Positions 41,579 through 50,465 of a stretch of 64,000 nucleotides of DNA are shown here, one piece after another. Location of the stretch: the NCBI RefSeq assembly GCF_009856625.1, contig NZ_CP047241.1, positions 620,001-684,000 on the forward strand. The letters are read 5' to 3'. A program made the translations under genes and the position numbers. Numbering within the stretch: the first letter of the stretch is position 1; each line of letters begins with the position of its first letter. The notes under the pieces are model-generated. The model saw nothing but the letters and a program-made list of their open reading frames with translations, was not told where the DNA came from and made no database searches. The DNA is from Aquitalea denitrificans (GTDB lineage: Bacteria; Pseudomonadota; Gammaproteobacteria; Burkholderiales; Chromobacteriaceae).

Positions 41579-42463
41579 ATGTTGCCCACTTTTGCGCTCA
41601 GTGCCGCCATGCTGCTGTGGGCCAGTGCCTTTATCGCCCTCAAAATCGTTTTTGCCGTGTTCGACCCGCTGGCCGTGCTGTTCGCCCGCATGGTGCTGGC
41701 CAGCTGCTGCATCCTGCCGCTGTTGTGGCAGCGGGGTGAGCGCTGGCGTTACCAGCGTGGTGACTGGCGCTGGATGTTGGCGATGGGCCTGGCCGAACCC
41801 TGTTTGTATTTTCTGTTCGAGGCCCAGGCGCTGGTGAATACCAGTGCCGCTCAGGCATCGGTGATTACCGCCACCCTGCCTTTACTGACCGGGGTGGGGG
41901 CGATGCTGTTCCTGCATGAAAAAATGAGCCGGCGCAGCTGGCTGGGGCTGGCCATTTCTTTTGCCGGTGTACTGTGGCTGACGCTGGACAACCAGGTGAG
42001 CGCCCAGGCACCCAATCCGGTATTGGGCAATGCGCTGGAGTTTTGCGCCATGTTGTGCGCCACCGGCTATGTGCTGATTGCCAAGCGGCTGTCCTTGCGT
42101 TACTCCGCGCTGGCCATCACCGGCATGCAGACCCTGCTGGGTAGCGTCTGGTTCGGTGCCGCCTTGCTTACCCCGTGGGCGCATTGGCCCACGCATTTTC
42201 CGCTGTTGCCCAGCCTGCTGGTGGTGTATCTGGGGGTGTGCGTGACGTTGGGGGCCTATGGCTTGTACACCTGGGCGGTCAGCAAGATGCCGGTATCGCG
42301 GGCATCTGCCTTTATCAATCTGATTCCACTGTTTACCGTGATACTGGCCTGGCTGCTGTTGGGTGAAACCCTGGCGGCCGCGCAGTGGCTGGCTTGCCTG
42401 CTGGTGTTGGGCGGAGTGTTGCTGGGGCGGGGCCAAGGGGATAAGGCGGCGGCTGAAGGTTAA
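41579..42463 (+). CDS. EamA (DMT) family transporter
   Basis: A 294-residue membrane protein with ten predicted helices in two EamA repeats (about 1-135 and 145-288). LLWASAFIALKIVF at the start and NTSAAQASVITATLPLLTGVGA and RASAFINLIPLFTVILAWLLLGE in equivalent places of the two halves are typical. Substrate unknown; relatives export amino acids or metabolites. The ATG at 41579 is chosen because the longer ORF reads through the SDR terminator. Confidence 0.85.
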   Translation: MLPTFALSAAMLLWASAFIALKIVFAVFDPLAVLFARMVLASCCILPLLWQRGERWRYQRGDWRWMLAMGLAEPCLYFLFEAQALVNTSAAQASVITATLPLLTGVGAMLFLHEKMSRRSWLGLAISFAGVLWLTLDNQVSAQAPNPVLGNALEFCAMLCATGYVLIAKRLSLRYSALAITGMQTLLGSVWFGAALLTPWAHWPTHFPLLPSLLVVYLGVCVTLGAYGLYTWAVSKMPVSRASAFINLIPLFTVILAWLLLGETLAAAQWLACLLVLGGVLLGRGQGDKAAAEG

Positions 42464-42668
42464 GTTTGGTAAAAAGTGGTCGATATGACGAGTAGCAGTC
42501 ACTGGCTGGACTCAGCGCATCGCCTGAACAGGCAAGGCGGCGGGCCAGATCAGCATAAAAAGAGTAAGTGGCGGTCCGTCGGCCTGACGGGCAAGCCTGC
42601 CGGCTTCACTACCGGGGCAGGGCAAGCGAGCACGGTATCTCTATACCAACAACAGGATGCAAGGCGTG

Positions 42669-43736
42669 ATGAACAAGACATGGCAGATCCGTTCGCTGCA
42701 GGCGGCGGCAGTGGTACTGGGGGGTGGTTTGCTGGCAGCACTGGTGCAGGCGGAAGAAAAAGCCGCCGCCCCTGCCGAGCATGGCAAGCCGATTGTATTG
42801 CCGGGCAAGCAGGCTGCCTCTGCTGCGGCTGAGAGCCCAAGCAAGACCATCGTGCTGCCGGGCAAGCTGGCGGCATCCATGGCGGCGGCGCGGGCCAAGC
42901 CCAAGGAGCCGGAGATATTGCAGCCCGAGGTGAAGCAGGCTGCCGCACCGCAGGTCAAGGCTCCGCTTGGCCCCAGCCCGGAAGTACATGCACCGGGCGG
43001 GGCTGCTCATGCAGCAAAACGCACGCTCAAGCCGCATCGAGCCAAACCCAAACCGGTGTTGCCAAAGCCGGCGGAGAGCAGCCACGACGAACACGGCCAT
43101 GGCTCCGAGGTGCAGCAGGTGCGTGCGGCAGTTACCACCATCCTGCACGACAATACCGACTATATGGCGCACCACAGTGCCACCTATTTCAAGACCTTTG
43201 CCGACAAGCAGACACCGCGCGCTACCGTGGTGACCTGCTCCGATTCGCGGGTGCAAAGCGAGGTGATGGACAAGGGTGCGGTCAACGACCTGTTCATGGT
43301 GCGTGATATCGGCAATCAGCTGGCCACGGCAGAGGGCTCGGTAGAGTATGGAGTACGTCATCTGCACACCCCCTTGCTGATTTTTGTCGGCCATTCTGCC
43401 TGCGGGGCTATCAAGGCCGCTTCCGCCGATTACGGCAAGCTGGAACCGGCGATTCGCAAAGAGCTGGCCACCATCAATATCCCGCAAGGAATCGACCCCA
43501 CCGATGGCGCGTTGCTGAATGTCAACAACCAGGTGGAAAGCGCCATCCTGAAGTTCTCCGGCGAGGTTGAGCAAGGACACCTGGCTGTCCTGGGGGCGTT
43601 TTACGATTTCCGTAACGATCTGCGTCAGGGGGCCGGCAAGCTGATCATCACCAATCTGAACGGTGAAACCGAGCCTGCCAGGATTCGCGAACTGATGAAG
43701 CAAGGCCAGTATTTCAAGTACAGCTTCATGCGCTGA
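42669..43736 (+). CDS. Exported beta-class carbonic anhydrase with a repeat-containing linker
   Basis: A 355-residue protein: signal peptide (about 1-29, ending VQA), a Lys/Ala/Pro-rich linker (about 30-145) with two IVLPGK-AAS-AA repeats, a His-rich SHDEHGHGSE, then a beta-carbonic anhydrase domain (about 150-355). Zinc and catalytic residues are visible: TCSDSRVQSEV (Cys, Asp, Arg) and FVGHSACGAIKAA (His, Cys). It should interconvert CO2 and bicarbonate in the periplasm or at the envelope. The domain alone is about 200 residues, the usual beta-CA size; the linker is extra. Start at 42669 has AAGG upstream. Confidence 0.88.
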   Translation: MNKTWQIRSLQAAAVVLGGGLLAALVQAEEKAAAPAEHGKPIVLPGKQAASAAAESPSKTIVLPGKLAASMAAARAKPKEPEILQPEVKQAAAPQVKAPLGPSPEVHAPGGAAHAAKRTLKPHRAKPKPVLPKPAESSHDEHGHGSEVQQVRAAVTTILHDNTDYMAHHSATYFKTFADKQTPRATVVTCSDSRVQSEVMDKGAVNDLFMVRDIGNQLATAEGSVEYGVRHLHTPLLIFVGHSACGAIKAASADYGKLEPAIRKELATINIPQGIDPTDGALLNVNNQVESAILKFSGEVEQGHLAVLGAFYDFRNDLRQGAGKLIITNLNGETEPARIRELMKQGQYFKYSFMR

Positions 43737-43763
43737 ACGCCAGCCCTCGGCTTTGTCCCATCC

Positions 43764-43798
43764 ACCGCCACCGCGTCATTGCGCCGTGGCGGTTTTTG
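43764..43798 (+). terminator. Terminator after the carbonic anhydrase gene
   Basis: ACCGCCAC and GTGGCGGT pair across a 14-base loop and are followed by TTTTTGTTTT. Confidence 0.75.
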
Positions 43799-44162
43799 TT
43801 TTGGCGGCAGGTGGCCAAGCCTTGCTGTAAGCAGGCCGCTACAAACCATTGCTATTGCTGTTTCACGCGGGCGCTCAATTGATTCAGCTGTGCGATGAAA
43901 TTGCTGCGCAGATTTGGCCTGGCGCAAAACGCTGGCTAAATAAAGGGAGTAATCTGGCTTTAATTAAGAAGATGCCTTGAAAACAAAGGCTGTCTGACAA
44001 TTTTACCGTACAGATTAATTGACGTTTTTGTAGTGAGTTAATTACAGAAATGGCGCGCTGAGCCGGATGAAAAGATGCCGTGATTATATATCCATGTAAA
44101 TGGAATAATTGGATGGCCATTGGTCCGCTCTGACAGATTTCTTTCCTTATTGGAGTAGCATC
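43799..44162. other. AT-rich leader region upstream of adhE
   Basis: About 360 bases with no gene. The 250 bases before adhE are clearly AT-rich relative to the window, with two TTAATT blocks (near 43955 and 44037, the first in TTAATTAAG). No FNR/ANR box (TTGAT-N4-ATCAA) could be found, although anaerobic control of adhE is expected in relatives. Confidence 0.4.
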
Positions 44163-46829
44163 ATGTCGGTTTCCACTCTTGAACAACTCGATGCGCTGGT
44201 AGCGCGTGTCAAACAGGCCCAGGCGGTTTTTGCTGAGTTTTCCCAGCAGCAGGTCGATGTCATCTTCCGCAGCGCGGCGCTGGCCGCGGCGGATGCGCGC
44301 ATTCCGCTGGCGCGCATGGCGGTGGAAGAAACCGGCATGGGGGTGATGGAAGACAAGGTGATCAAGAATCACTTTGCCTCCGAGTACATCTACAACAAGT
44401 ACAAGGATGAAAAGACCTGCGGCGTGCTGTCGGAAGACGACAGCTTCGGCACCATCACCATTGCCGAACCCATCGGCATCCTGTGCGGCATCGTGCCCAC
44501 CACCAACCCCACCTCCACTGCCATTTTCAAGGCGTTGATCGCGCTGAAAACGCGCAATGCCATCATCTTCTCGCCCCACCCGCGGGCACGGCGTTCCACT
44601 TGCGAAGCCGCCCGGCTGGTACTGGAAGCTGCCGTGGCTGCCGGTGCACCGCAGGACATCATCGGCTGGATAGACGAGCCTAGCGTCGAGTTGTCCAACG
44701 CACTGATGCAGCACCCGGACATCAACCTGATTCTGGCCACCGGAGGCCCCGGCATGGTGAAGGCCGCGTACTCCTCCGGCAAACCCGCCATTGGCGTGGG
44801 CGCAGGCAATACCCCGGCGGTGATCGACGAAACCGCCGACATCAAACGCGCCGTGGCCTCCATCCTGATGTCCAAGACTTTCGACAATGGCGTGGTGTGC
44901 GCCTCCGAGCAGTCGGTCATCGTAGTGGACAGCATTTACGAGGCCGTGCGCGAGCGGTTTTCGCGCCATGGCGGTTACATCCTCAGCGCTCAGGAAACCG
45001 CCGCCGTGGCTGGTGTCATCCTCAACCGCGGCAATCTGAATGCCGCCATCGTCGGCCAGAGCGCGGTGAAGATTGCCGCCATGGCCGGCATTTCCGTACC
45101 GGCGGACACCAAGGTGCTGATTGGCGAAGTGAGTGATCTGAGCAATGACGAAGCCTTCGCCCACGAAAAGCTGTCGCCCACGCTGGCCATGTACCGTGCC
45201 CGCGATTTTGCCGATGCCTGCGACAAGGCCGCAGCGCTGGTAGCACTGGGCGGTATCGGCCACACCTCGGCGCTGTATACCGATCAGGACTTGCAAGGCG
45301 AGCGCATCCGCTATTTTGGCGACAAGATGAAAACCGCCCGTATCCTGATCAACACCCCGTCCTCACATGGCGGCATCGGTGATTTGTACAATTTCAGCCT
45401 GGCGCCGTCGCTGACGCTGGGTTGCGGTTCCTGGGGCGGTAATTCCATCTCGGAAAACGTCGGCCCGAAGCACCTGATCAACAAGAAAACCGTGGCCAAG
45501 AGGGCGGAAAACATGCTGTGGCACAAACTGCCCAAGTCCATTTACTTCCGTCGTGGCTGCCTGCCGGTGGCGCTGGAAGACCTGGCTGGTAAAAAGCGTT
45601 GCCTGATTGTCACCGGGCAATACCTGCTGGAACACGGCTTTGTCGATGAGCCGGTGCGGCTGCTGAAAAAAATGGGGCTGGAAGTGGAAGTGTTCTTCGA
45701 TGTGCCTGCCGACCCCACGCTGGCCGTGGTGCGCAAGGGTGCCGAACTGGCCCATGCCTTCCAGCCGGACGTGATCATGGCGCTGGGTGGTGGTTCGCCA
45801 ATGGATGCGGCCAAGATCATCTGGGTGATGTACGAACACCCGGAAGTGCATTTTGCCGATCTGGCGCTGCGCTTCATGGACATCCGCAAACGCATTTACC
45901 AGTTCCCCAAACTGGGCGGCAAGGCCATGCTGGTGGCGGTGCCCACCACATCCGGCACCGGCTCGGAAGTCACGCCGTTTGCCGTGGTGACCGACGAAGT
46001 AACCGGGGTGAAATACCCGATTGCCGATTACGAGCTGACCCCGCACATGGCCATTGTGGATGCCAATCTGGTGATGGACATGCCCAAGTCGCTCACCGCC
46101 TTTGGCGGCATCGACGCGGTGACGCATGCGCTGGAAGCTTATGTGTCGGTGATGGCCAACGAATATTCCGACCCGCAGGCCCTGCAGGCGCTGAAGCTGC
46201 TGAAGGACTACCTGCCATCGGCCTATGCCAAGGGCGCAGGCGACCCCAAGGCGCGCGAGCAGGTGCATAACGCTGCCAGCATTGCCGGCATCGCCTTTGC
46301 CAACGCCTTCCTGGGCGTATGCCACTCCATGGCGCACAAGCTGGGTGCGGAGTTCGGCCTGGCGCATGGTCTGGCCAATGCCTTGCTGATCAGCAATGTC
46401 ATCCGCTACAACGCGGCTGATATTCCGACCAAGCAAACCGCGTTCAGCCAGTACGACCGGCCCAAGAGCGTGGCGCGCTATGCCGAGATTGCCCGTCATC
46501 TGGGGCTGGAAGGCGAGCGTGATCATGAACGGGTGGAGAAACTGGTGCAGTGGGTGGACGAGCTCAAGCAGACGCTCAACATCCCCATGTCGATTCAGGC
46601 TGCCGGTGTGGAAGAAGCGGACTTTCTGGCCCGGGTCGACCAGTTGGCCGAAGCTGCGTTTGACGACCAGTGCACCGGGGCCAATCCGCGTTATCCGCTA
46701 ATCAGCGAACTGAAGCAGCTATTGCTGGACAGCTACTACGGCCACGCCTGGCGCGAAGCCCATCTGCGCGAGGTCGCCACTGCACCTGCCGTGACTGCCA
46801 AGCCCAAGGGCAAGCTCAAGGCGGTATAA
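44163..46829 (+). CDS. adhE: Bifunctional acetaldehyde-CoA/alcohol dehydrogenase
   Basis: An 888-residue fusion. Residues about 1-440 are a CoA-acylating aldehyde dehydrogenase with catalytic Cys in FDNGVVCASEQSVIVV (about 245) and GAGNTPAVID; about 455-870 are an iron-dependent alcohol dehydrogenase with ALGGGSPMDAAKIIW, AVPTTSGTGSEVTPFAVVTD and the Fe ligands in FLGVCHSMAHKLGAEFGLAHGLANALL. It reduces acetyl-CoA to ethanol and regenerates NAD+. Length matches E. coli AdhE (891). GGAG lies 7 bases before the ATG at 44163. It stands alone and is followed by a hairpin. Confidence 0.96.
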   Translation: MSVSTLEQLDALVARVKQAQAVFAEFSQQQVDVIFRSAALAAADARIPLARMAVEETGMGVMEDKVIKNHFASEYIYNKYKDEKTCGVLSEDDSFGTITIAEPIGILCGIVPTTNPTSTAIFKALIALKTRNAIIFSPHPRARRSTCEAARLVLEAAVAAGAPQDIIGWIDEPSVELSNALMQHPDINLILATGGPGMVKAAYSSGKPAIGVGAGNTPAVIDETADIKRAVASILMSKTFDNGVVCASEQSVIVVDSIYEAVRERFSRHGGYILSAQETAAVAGVILNRGNLNAAIVGQSAVKIAAMAGISVPADTKVLIGEVSDLSNDEAFAHEKLSPTLAMYRARDFADACDKAAALVALGGIGHTSALYTDQDLQGERIRYFGDKMKTARILINTPSSHGGIGDLYNFSLAPSLTLGCGSWGGNSISENVGPKHLINKKTVAKRAENMLWHKLPKSIYFRRGCLPVALEDLAGKKRCLIVTGQYLLEHGFVDEPVRLLKKMGLEVEVFFDVPADPTLAVVRKGAELAHAFQPDVIMALGGGSPMDAAKIIWVMYEHPEVHFADLALRFMDIRKRIYQFPKLGGKAMLVAVPTTSGTGSEVTPFAVVTDEVTGVKYPIADYELTPHMAIVDANLVMDMPKSLTAFGGIDAVTHALEAYVSVMANEYSDPQALQALKLLKDYLPSAYAKGAGDPKAREQVHNAASIAGIAFANAFLGVCHSMAHKLGAEFGLAHGLANALLISNVIRYNAADIPTKQTAFSQYDRPKSVARYAEIARHLGLEGERDHERVEKLVQWVDELKQTLNIPMSIQAAGVEEADFLARVDQLAEAAFDDQCTGANPRYPLISELKQLLLDSYYGHAWREAHLREVATAPAVTAKPKGKLKAV

Positions 46830-46851
46830 ATCTTCAGCACATCACCGCACA

Positions 46852-47069
46852 GGCCCGGAGCACGCTCCGGGCTTCAGGCTGCTGACAAAGTGATTTGGTG
46901 CGATTGCACTGGACCCGGCAAAGCCGGGCCTTTCGACCCACTGATTGCTTCCGCAGCCTTGCCATCTATTCCCCATCCCCCCGCCCTTGCCCTGCAAGGG
47001 AGCCTCGCTTTCCTTTGGAAAGCGAGAGAGGGTTTGTCAATAATCTGGGCCCGGAGCACGCTCCGGGCT
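46852..47069. repeat. Hairpin-rich block flanked by a duplicated 23-bp terminator
   Basis: The same 23 bases, a hairpin with arms GCCCGGAG/CTCCGGGC and loop CACG, occur at 46852-46874 and 47047-47069; the second is followed by six T. Between them is a segment bounded by TGACAAA (46883-46889) and its complement TTTGTCA (47033-47039) with three further hairpins: CCCGGC/GCCGGG (46914-46928), CCCTTGC/GCAAGGG (46984-47000) and CTCGCTTTCC/GGAAAGCGAG (47004-47026). It fills most of the 330-base adhE-AraC gap and contains no ORF of note. Confidence 0.65.
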
Positions 47070-47160
47070 TTTTTGCGTCGGACACCGCTTAGGGGGCTGG
47101 TCACCGTGCGGGCTAGCGCAGTAGCATGCAGACTGGTTTGCCGCATCAGGAGGAGGGCAA

Positions 47161-47964
47161 ATGGCCGAGCGCATCGATTATTACCGTAGCGCCATGCACG
47201 GAATTCACGCCATGCAGGCCGATAGCCGCCGAACCTTTGCCCGCCACAGCCACGAGGTGTTCGGCATCGGGCTGATCGTGCGTGGTGCACAGCGATCGTT
47301 CAGCGGCCGTGGCACGGTGGAAGCCGGGCCGGGAGACCTCATCATGGTCAATCCCGGCGAGGTGCATGATGGTCAGCCGTTGGGGGAGGGGGGACGTGCA
47401 TGGCACATGCTGTACATCCAGCCGGCGCTATGGCAGCAGTTGGCAGCTGAGCTGGCGGAGCAGGACGGCGGTACGCCACCGCTGTTGATGCCGCAGGTGA
47501 GAGATGTCTGCCTGCGCCAGCAGTTCATGCACCTGTTTGCCCTGCTTGGCGGCAAGGAGCAGGCAGGGCTGGAGGAAGAGCAGGCCATATTGCAGTTGCT
47601 GGCCAGACTGATGCCGGCACATGGTTATCGCCCACAGCCTTCGGTTTGCTCTGCCGATATTTCCCGGGTGCGGATACTGCTTGATGATGAGCCGACGCGC
47701 GCGCACAGTTTGTCTGCGCTGGCGGAGCAGGCCGGTATCAGCCGCTTTCGCCTGCTACGCAGCTTTACCCGCCAATTGGGTTGCAGCCCGCATGACTATC
47801 TGCAGCAGCGGCGCTTGAATCTGGCTTGTGGCCTGATCGTGCAGGGCAGTCCGCTGGCTGATGTGGCGGCTGCAAGCGGCTTCGCTGATCAAAGCCATAT
47901 GAACCGTGTCTTCCTGCAGCGGCTGGGCATTACTCCTGGCCGTTACATTCAGGCCATGCGCTAA
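47161..47964 (+). CDS. AraC family transcriptional regulator with cupin domain
   Basis: A 267-residue regulator: N-terminal AraC-type cupin (about 1-150, RHSHEVFGIGLIVRGAQRSF, then GDLIMVNPGEVHDGQP) and a C-terminal pair of helix-turn-helix motifs (about 165-265, LSALAEQAGISRFRLLRSFT and LADVAAASGFADQSHMNRVF followed by GITPGRYIQ). The His residues in the cupin (RHSHE, GEVHDG) are those common to amino-acid or small-molecule sensing members. AGGAGGAGGG precedes the ATG. It is followed in the same direction by a DMT transporter pseudogene that was probably its target. Confidence 0.9.
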   Translation: MAERIDYYRSAMHGIHAMQADSRRTFARHSHEVFGIGLIVRGAQRSFSGRGTVEAGPGDLIMVNPGEVHDGQPLGEGGRAWHMLYIQPALWQQLAAELAEQDGGTPPLLMPQVRDVCLRQQFMHLFALLGGKEQAGLEEEQAILQLLARLMPAHGYRPQPSVCSADISRVRILLDDEPTRAHSLSALAEQAGISRFRLLRSFTRQLGCSPHDYLQQRRLNLACGLIVQGSPLADVAAASGFADQSHMNRVFLQRLGITPGRYIQAMR

Positions 47965-48072
47965 GTGTTTCATCCTGCTGCTGTCCACCTCCTGCACTGC
48001 AATTTTGTCCAAGCCGGCCACGGGTGATGCCGGTTTAACTGTTGGCTTCATATCCCATGATCTGGAGCTGCC

Positions 48073-48977
48073 ATGTCTGCGCGTCATATTCCCTATCTGT
48101 ATTTGCTGCTGGCCATGCTGGCCGCTGGCAGTACCGTGGTGGTCAGCAAGTTGGTGTCCGCCAGCCTGCCGCCCTTTACTGCCACCGCCATCCGTTTCGG
48201 CATGGCTTTACCCTTGTTCCTGCTGCTGTTGTACTGGTGTGGTGGTAGCTGGCCACGTCCGTGCCGCCATGACTGGCTGCTGCTGGTGTTACAGGCCGGA
48301 GCGGGCAGCGTCGGCTATACCGTGTTGTTGATGGCCGGAGCGCGGCTTACTTCTGCTGCAAACGCCAGCGTGATGATGGGAACATTACCGATGGTATCCA
48401 GCGTGCTGGCGCTATTGCTGTTCCGCGAAAGCATGCACTGGAGGCAGGTGTTGGCGCTGCTGCTGTGTACTGCGGGGGCGCTGGCGGTGTCCTTGCGTGC
48501 GGATGCTGCACTATCTTTCAGCAGTACCGATGAACTGGCCGGCAACGGGCTGATCCTGCTGGCGGTTGCCTGCGAGGCGCTGTTCATTCTGCTTAACCGC
48601 CGCTTGCGTCAGCCATTGCCACCGCTGGTCTTGTCCTGCTATCTGTGTGCGTTGGGTTTGCTGCTGGCCTTGCCGCCAGCGGTGCTGGAGTGGCTGCACT
48701 GCTTGGCTTGGTCTATTACGCGGTGGTGCCAACCGTAGTGGGTTTTGTACTGTGGTATGCCGGCGCGGCACGGGTGGCGGCGGGTGAGGCGGCGCTGTTC
48801 ACTGCGGTGTTGCCGGTGTCGGCGCTATTGTTTGCTGCCGGCGTGCTACAGGAAGATATTCGCCGCTCACAGCTGTTAGGCATGGCCTGTGTGCTGTCGG
48901 CTTTGTTATTGCAGGTCTTACCTGCGGTACGTCGCTCTGTGCGGCCAACTGCTGCAGGTGCAGGGCAAGCTGAGTGA
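48073..48977 (+). pseudogene. EamA (DMT) family transporter disrupted by a frameshift
   Basis: The first frame (48073-48738) encodes a good EamA N-terminal two-thirds (SARHIPYLYLLLAMLAAGST start; GSVGYTVLLMAGARLTSAAN; VACEALFILLNRRL) but ends in a non-membrane tail. The rest of the second repeat (GLVYYAVVPTVVGFVLWYAG, ARVAAGEAALFTAVLPVSAL) continues in another frame from about 48690 to 48977. The shift corresponds to a loss of one base modulo three near 48690-48710. Joined, it gives about 300 residues, the normal length. Either a true mutation or a sequencing error. Confidence 0.8.
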
Positions 48978-49097
48978 GCTGTGCGCTGCCGGTTGGCATC
49001 CGATGCCGACTGCGCTTGCAAGCAGGTCAAGTATTCTGTCATACAAGTGGTTTGTACTCATGGCGAGTACTTCAACCCTTCCGCACTGGAGCAGATC

Positions 49098-49427
49098 ATG
49101 CAGATGAGCGACTTTCCCTTTGGCGTGACCGACTGGTCGGCCATTGCCCCTACCGAGCATCCCGGCGCAAGCGGCATGGCGCTGTGGCGCACCTGTCAGT
49201 TCGGCAACATTCGCGTGCGCATGGTGGAATACAGCGCGGGCTATGTGGCCGACCACTGGTGCCGCAAGGGCCATATCCTGCTGTGTCTGGAAGGTGAGCT
49301 GCTGACCGAACTGGCTGATGGGCGTCGCTTCATGCTGACTCCGGGCCTGAGTTATCAGGTGGCAGATGAAGGCGAGCCGCACCGTTCGTCTACCAGAACC
49401 GGTGCGCGCCTGTTCATTGTGGATTGA
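49098..49427 (+). CDS. DHCW-motif cupin fold protein
   Basis: A 109-residue single-domain cupin. The sequence FPFGVTDWSAIAPTEHPGASG, RVRMVEYSAGYVADHWCRKG (with the D-H-W-C motif that names the family), LLCLEGELLTEL and HRSSTRTGARLFIVD match that group. The function is unknown; the Asp/His/Cys may bind metal. The ATG at 49098 follows GGAG by 7 bases; the longer ORF overlaps the preceding intergenic DNA. It lies 120 bases after the EamA pseudogene. Confidence 0.82.
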   Translation: MQMSDFPFGVTDWSAIAPTEHPGASGMALWRTCQFGNIRVRMVEYSAGYVADHWCRKGHILLCLEGELLTELADGRRFMLTPGLSYQVADEGEPHRSSTRTGARLFIVD

Positions 49428-49428
49428 A

Positions 49429-49532
49429 AGCGGCTCACAAAAAACCTGCTGCGGTGTTGCGCCTTGCCGTACGCCGACTGTCTGCGTTGGCGTGGCTTGT
49501 TTCAGCGCTGCTACGCTATTTTGTTAGCCGCT
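49429..49532. repeat. 104-bp MITE/REP-like element, copy 2 (reversed)
   Basis: Begins AGCGGCTCACAAAA and ends TTTTGTTAGCCGCT, an inverted repeat with one mismatch. Its reverse complement follows copy 1 (34614-34723) through ATAGCGTAGC, a CAAG-C-CGCC-ACG stretch, GACAG and GTACGGCAAGG-GCGCAAC. It begins 2 bases after the cupin stop and ends 13 bases before the ClpP-like stop, in a gap between convergent genes. Confidence 0.75.
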
Positions 49533-49544
49533 CTAAGTATGGAC

Positions 49545-50255
49545 TCAGACCGGCTTGTTCTTGCGCGGCTTGCTGGCCGGTTTGGCGATGCTGCCGGCTT
49601 CATCTTCGCCCACGGCCACCGGTTTGACCTTGGCGCTGGCCGCTTTGGGTTTGACCGCCGGCTCGCCTTTCTGGATGTGCAACAGGCGGCGGCGGATGTC
49701 GTCGGTGTCCAGCCAGATATCCTCACCCTTGCTGATGCGCTCCAGTTCCTGATCGCTCAGGAAGGGGCGGCAGACATTGCGCATCACTTTGTCGAACCAT
49801 TTGCGGCTGGCCATCACCTGCGCTGCCTGCTCATTGCCCTTGCCGATGGAAGCCGATGAGTAGTTGTGGAACATCAGCTGGCAGGTGTCGTGCACGATCA
49901 GCTCATCCCCGGACAGGAAAATCAGCGCGCCCATGGAAAAGGCGCGGGCTTCCAGAATGGTGATGACATGGGCGTCGCTGGCGGCAATGTTGTTGATGAT
50001 CTGCAGGCCGGTATCGAAATTGCCACCGGGGGTGTTCAGGTGCAGGAAGATCAGGTCGGTGGCACTGGCGGTGCGCAGGGTGTACAGCAGGTCGGTGTAC
50101 TGGATGGGATCGACGATTTCACCGGATAGATAGTAGGAAATCTGCCGGATCACGCCTTGTGATTCGTAGCGGCGGAAGGCGGGCAGTTTGACTGCGTCGT
50201 CATCGTCATCGTCGCTGCCGCTGTGCAGCGGCGTAGGGTAGAGGGGCCGGGACAT
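49545..50255 (-). CDS. Orphan ClpP-fold serine protease-like protein
   Basis: A 236-residue protein of the ClpP/crotonase fold. LSGEIVDPIQYTDLLYTL, HLNTPGGNFDTGLQI, EARAFSMGALIFLSGDE (candidate nucleophile Ser in FSMGA, about residue 108) and HDTCQLMFHNYSS (candidate His) follow the ClpP order. The N-terminus has an acidic DDDDDD run and the C-terminus is a Lys/Ala/Pro-rich tail (about 200-236). It lacks neighbours of the Clp system; it is not the housekeeping ClpP, which normally precedes clpX. ATG at 50255 with AAGGA upstream. Confidence 0.75.
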   Translation of the reverse strand: MSRPLYPTPLHSGSDDDDDDAVKLPAFRRYESQGVIRQISYYLSGEIVDPIQYTDLLYTLRTASATDLIFLHLNTPGGNFDTGLQIINNIAASDAHVITILEARAFSMGALIFLSGDELIVHDTCQLMFHNYSSASIGKGNEQAAQVMASRKWFDKVMRNVCRPFLSDQELERISKGEDIWLDTDDIRRRLLHIQKGEPAVKPKAASAKVKPVAVGEDEAGSIAKPASKPRKNKPV

Positions 50256-50465
50256 CGCTTTTCCTTTTGCTTTCGGGAGGGAATTATGCGGTCTTGCCCT
50301 TGCAGTGTAGCGCCACAACAGGGCCTCCTGCCAGTTGCATTCCGCTGCATTTATCTTGCGCGCGACCACTGTCAGCCGCTGTCTGGAAGTGGCCGTGCGC
50401 AGAGCAGGTTGGCTCCAGGGCTGGGCTTGCCCTGCTGCATGGGCTGGTATAGCGATGCTTGTTAT

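Noticed and set aside
42464..42668. A possible riboswitch (c-di-GMP-I-like) before the carbonic anhydrase gene
   Set aside because: A GGCAAGCCTGCCGGC stretch recalls the second half of a GEMM aptamer, but the first conserved half is missing.
43799..44162. An FNR/ANR box before adhE
   Set aside because: Only a single TTGAT half-like sequence near 43880 was found and no ATCAA partner at the right distance.
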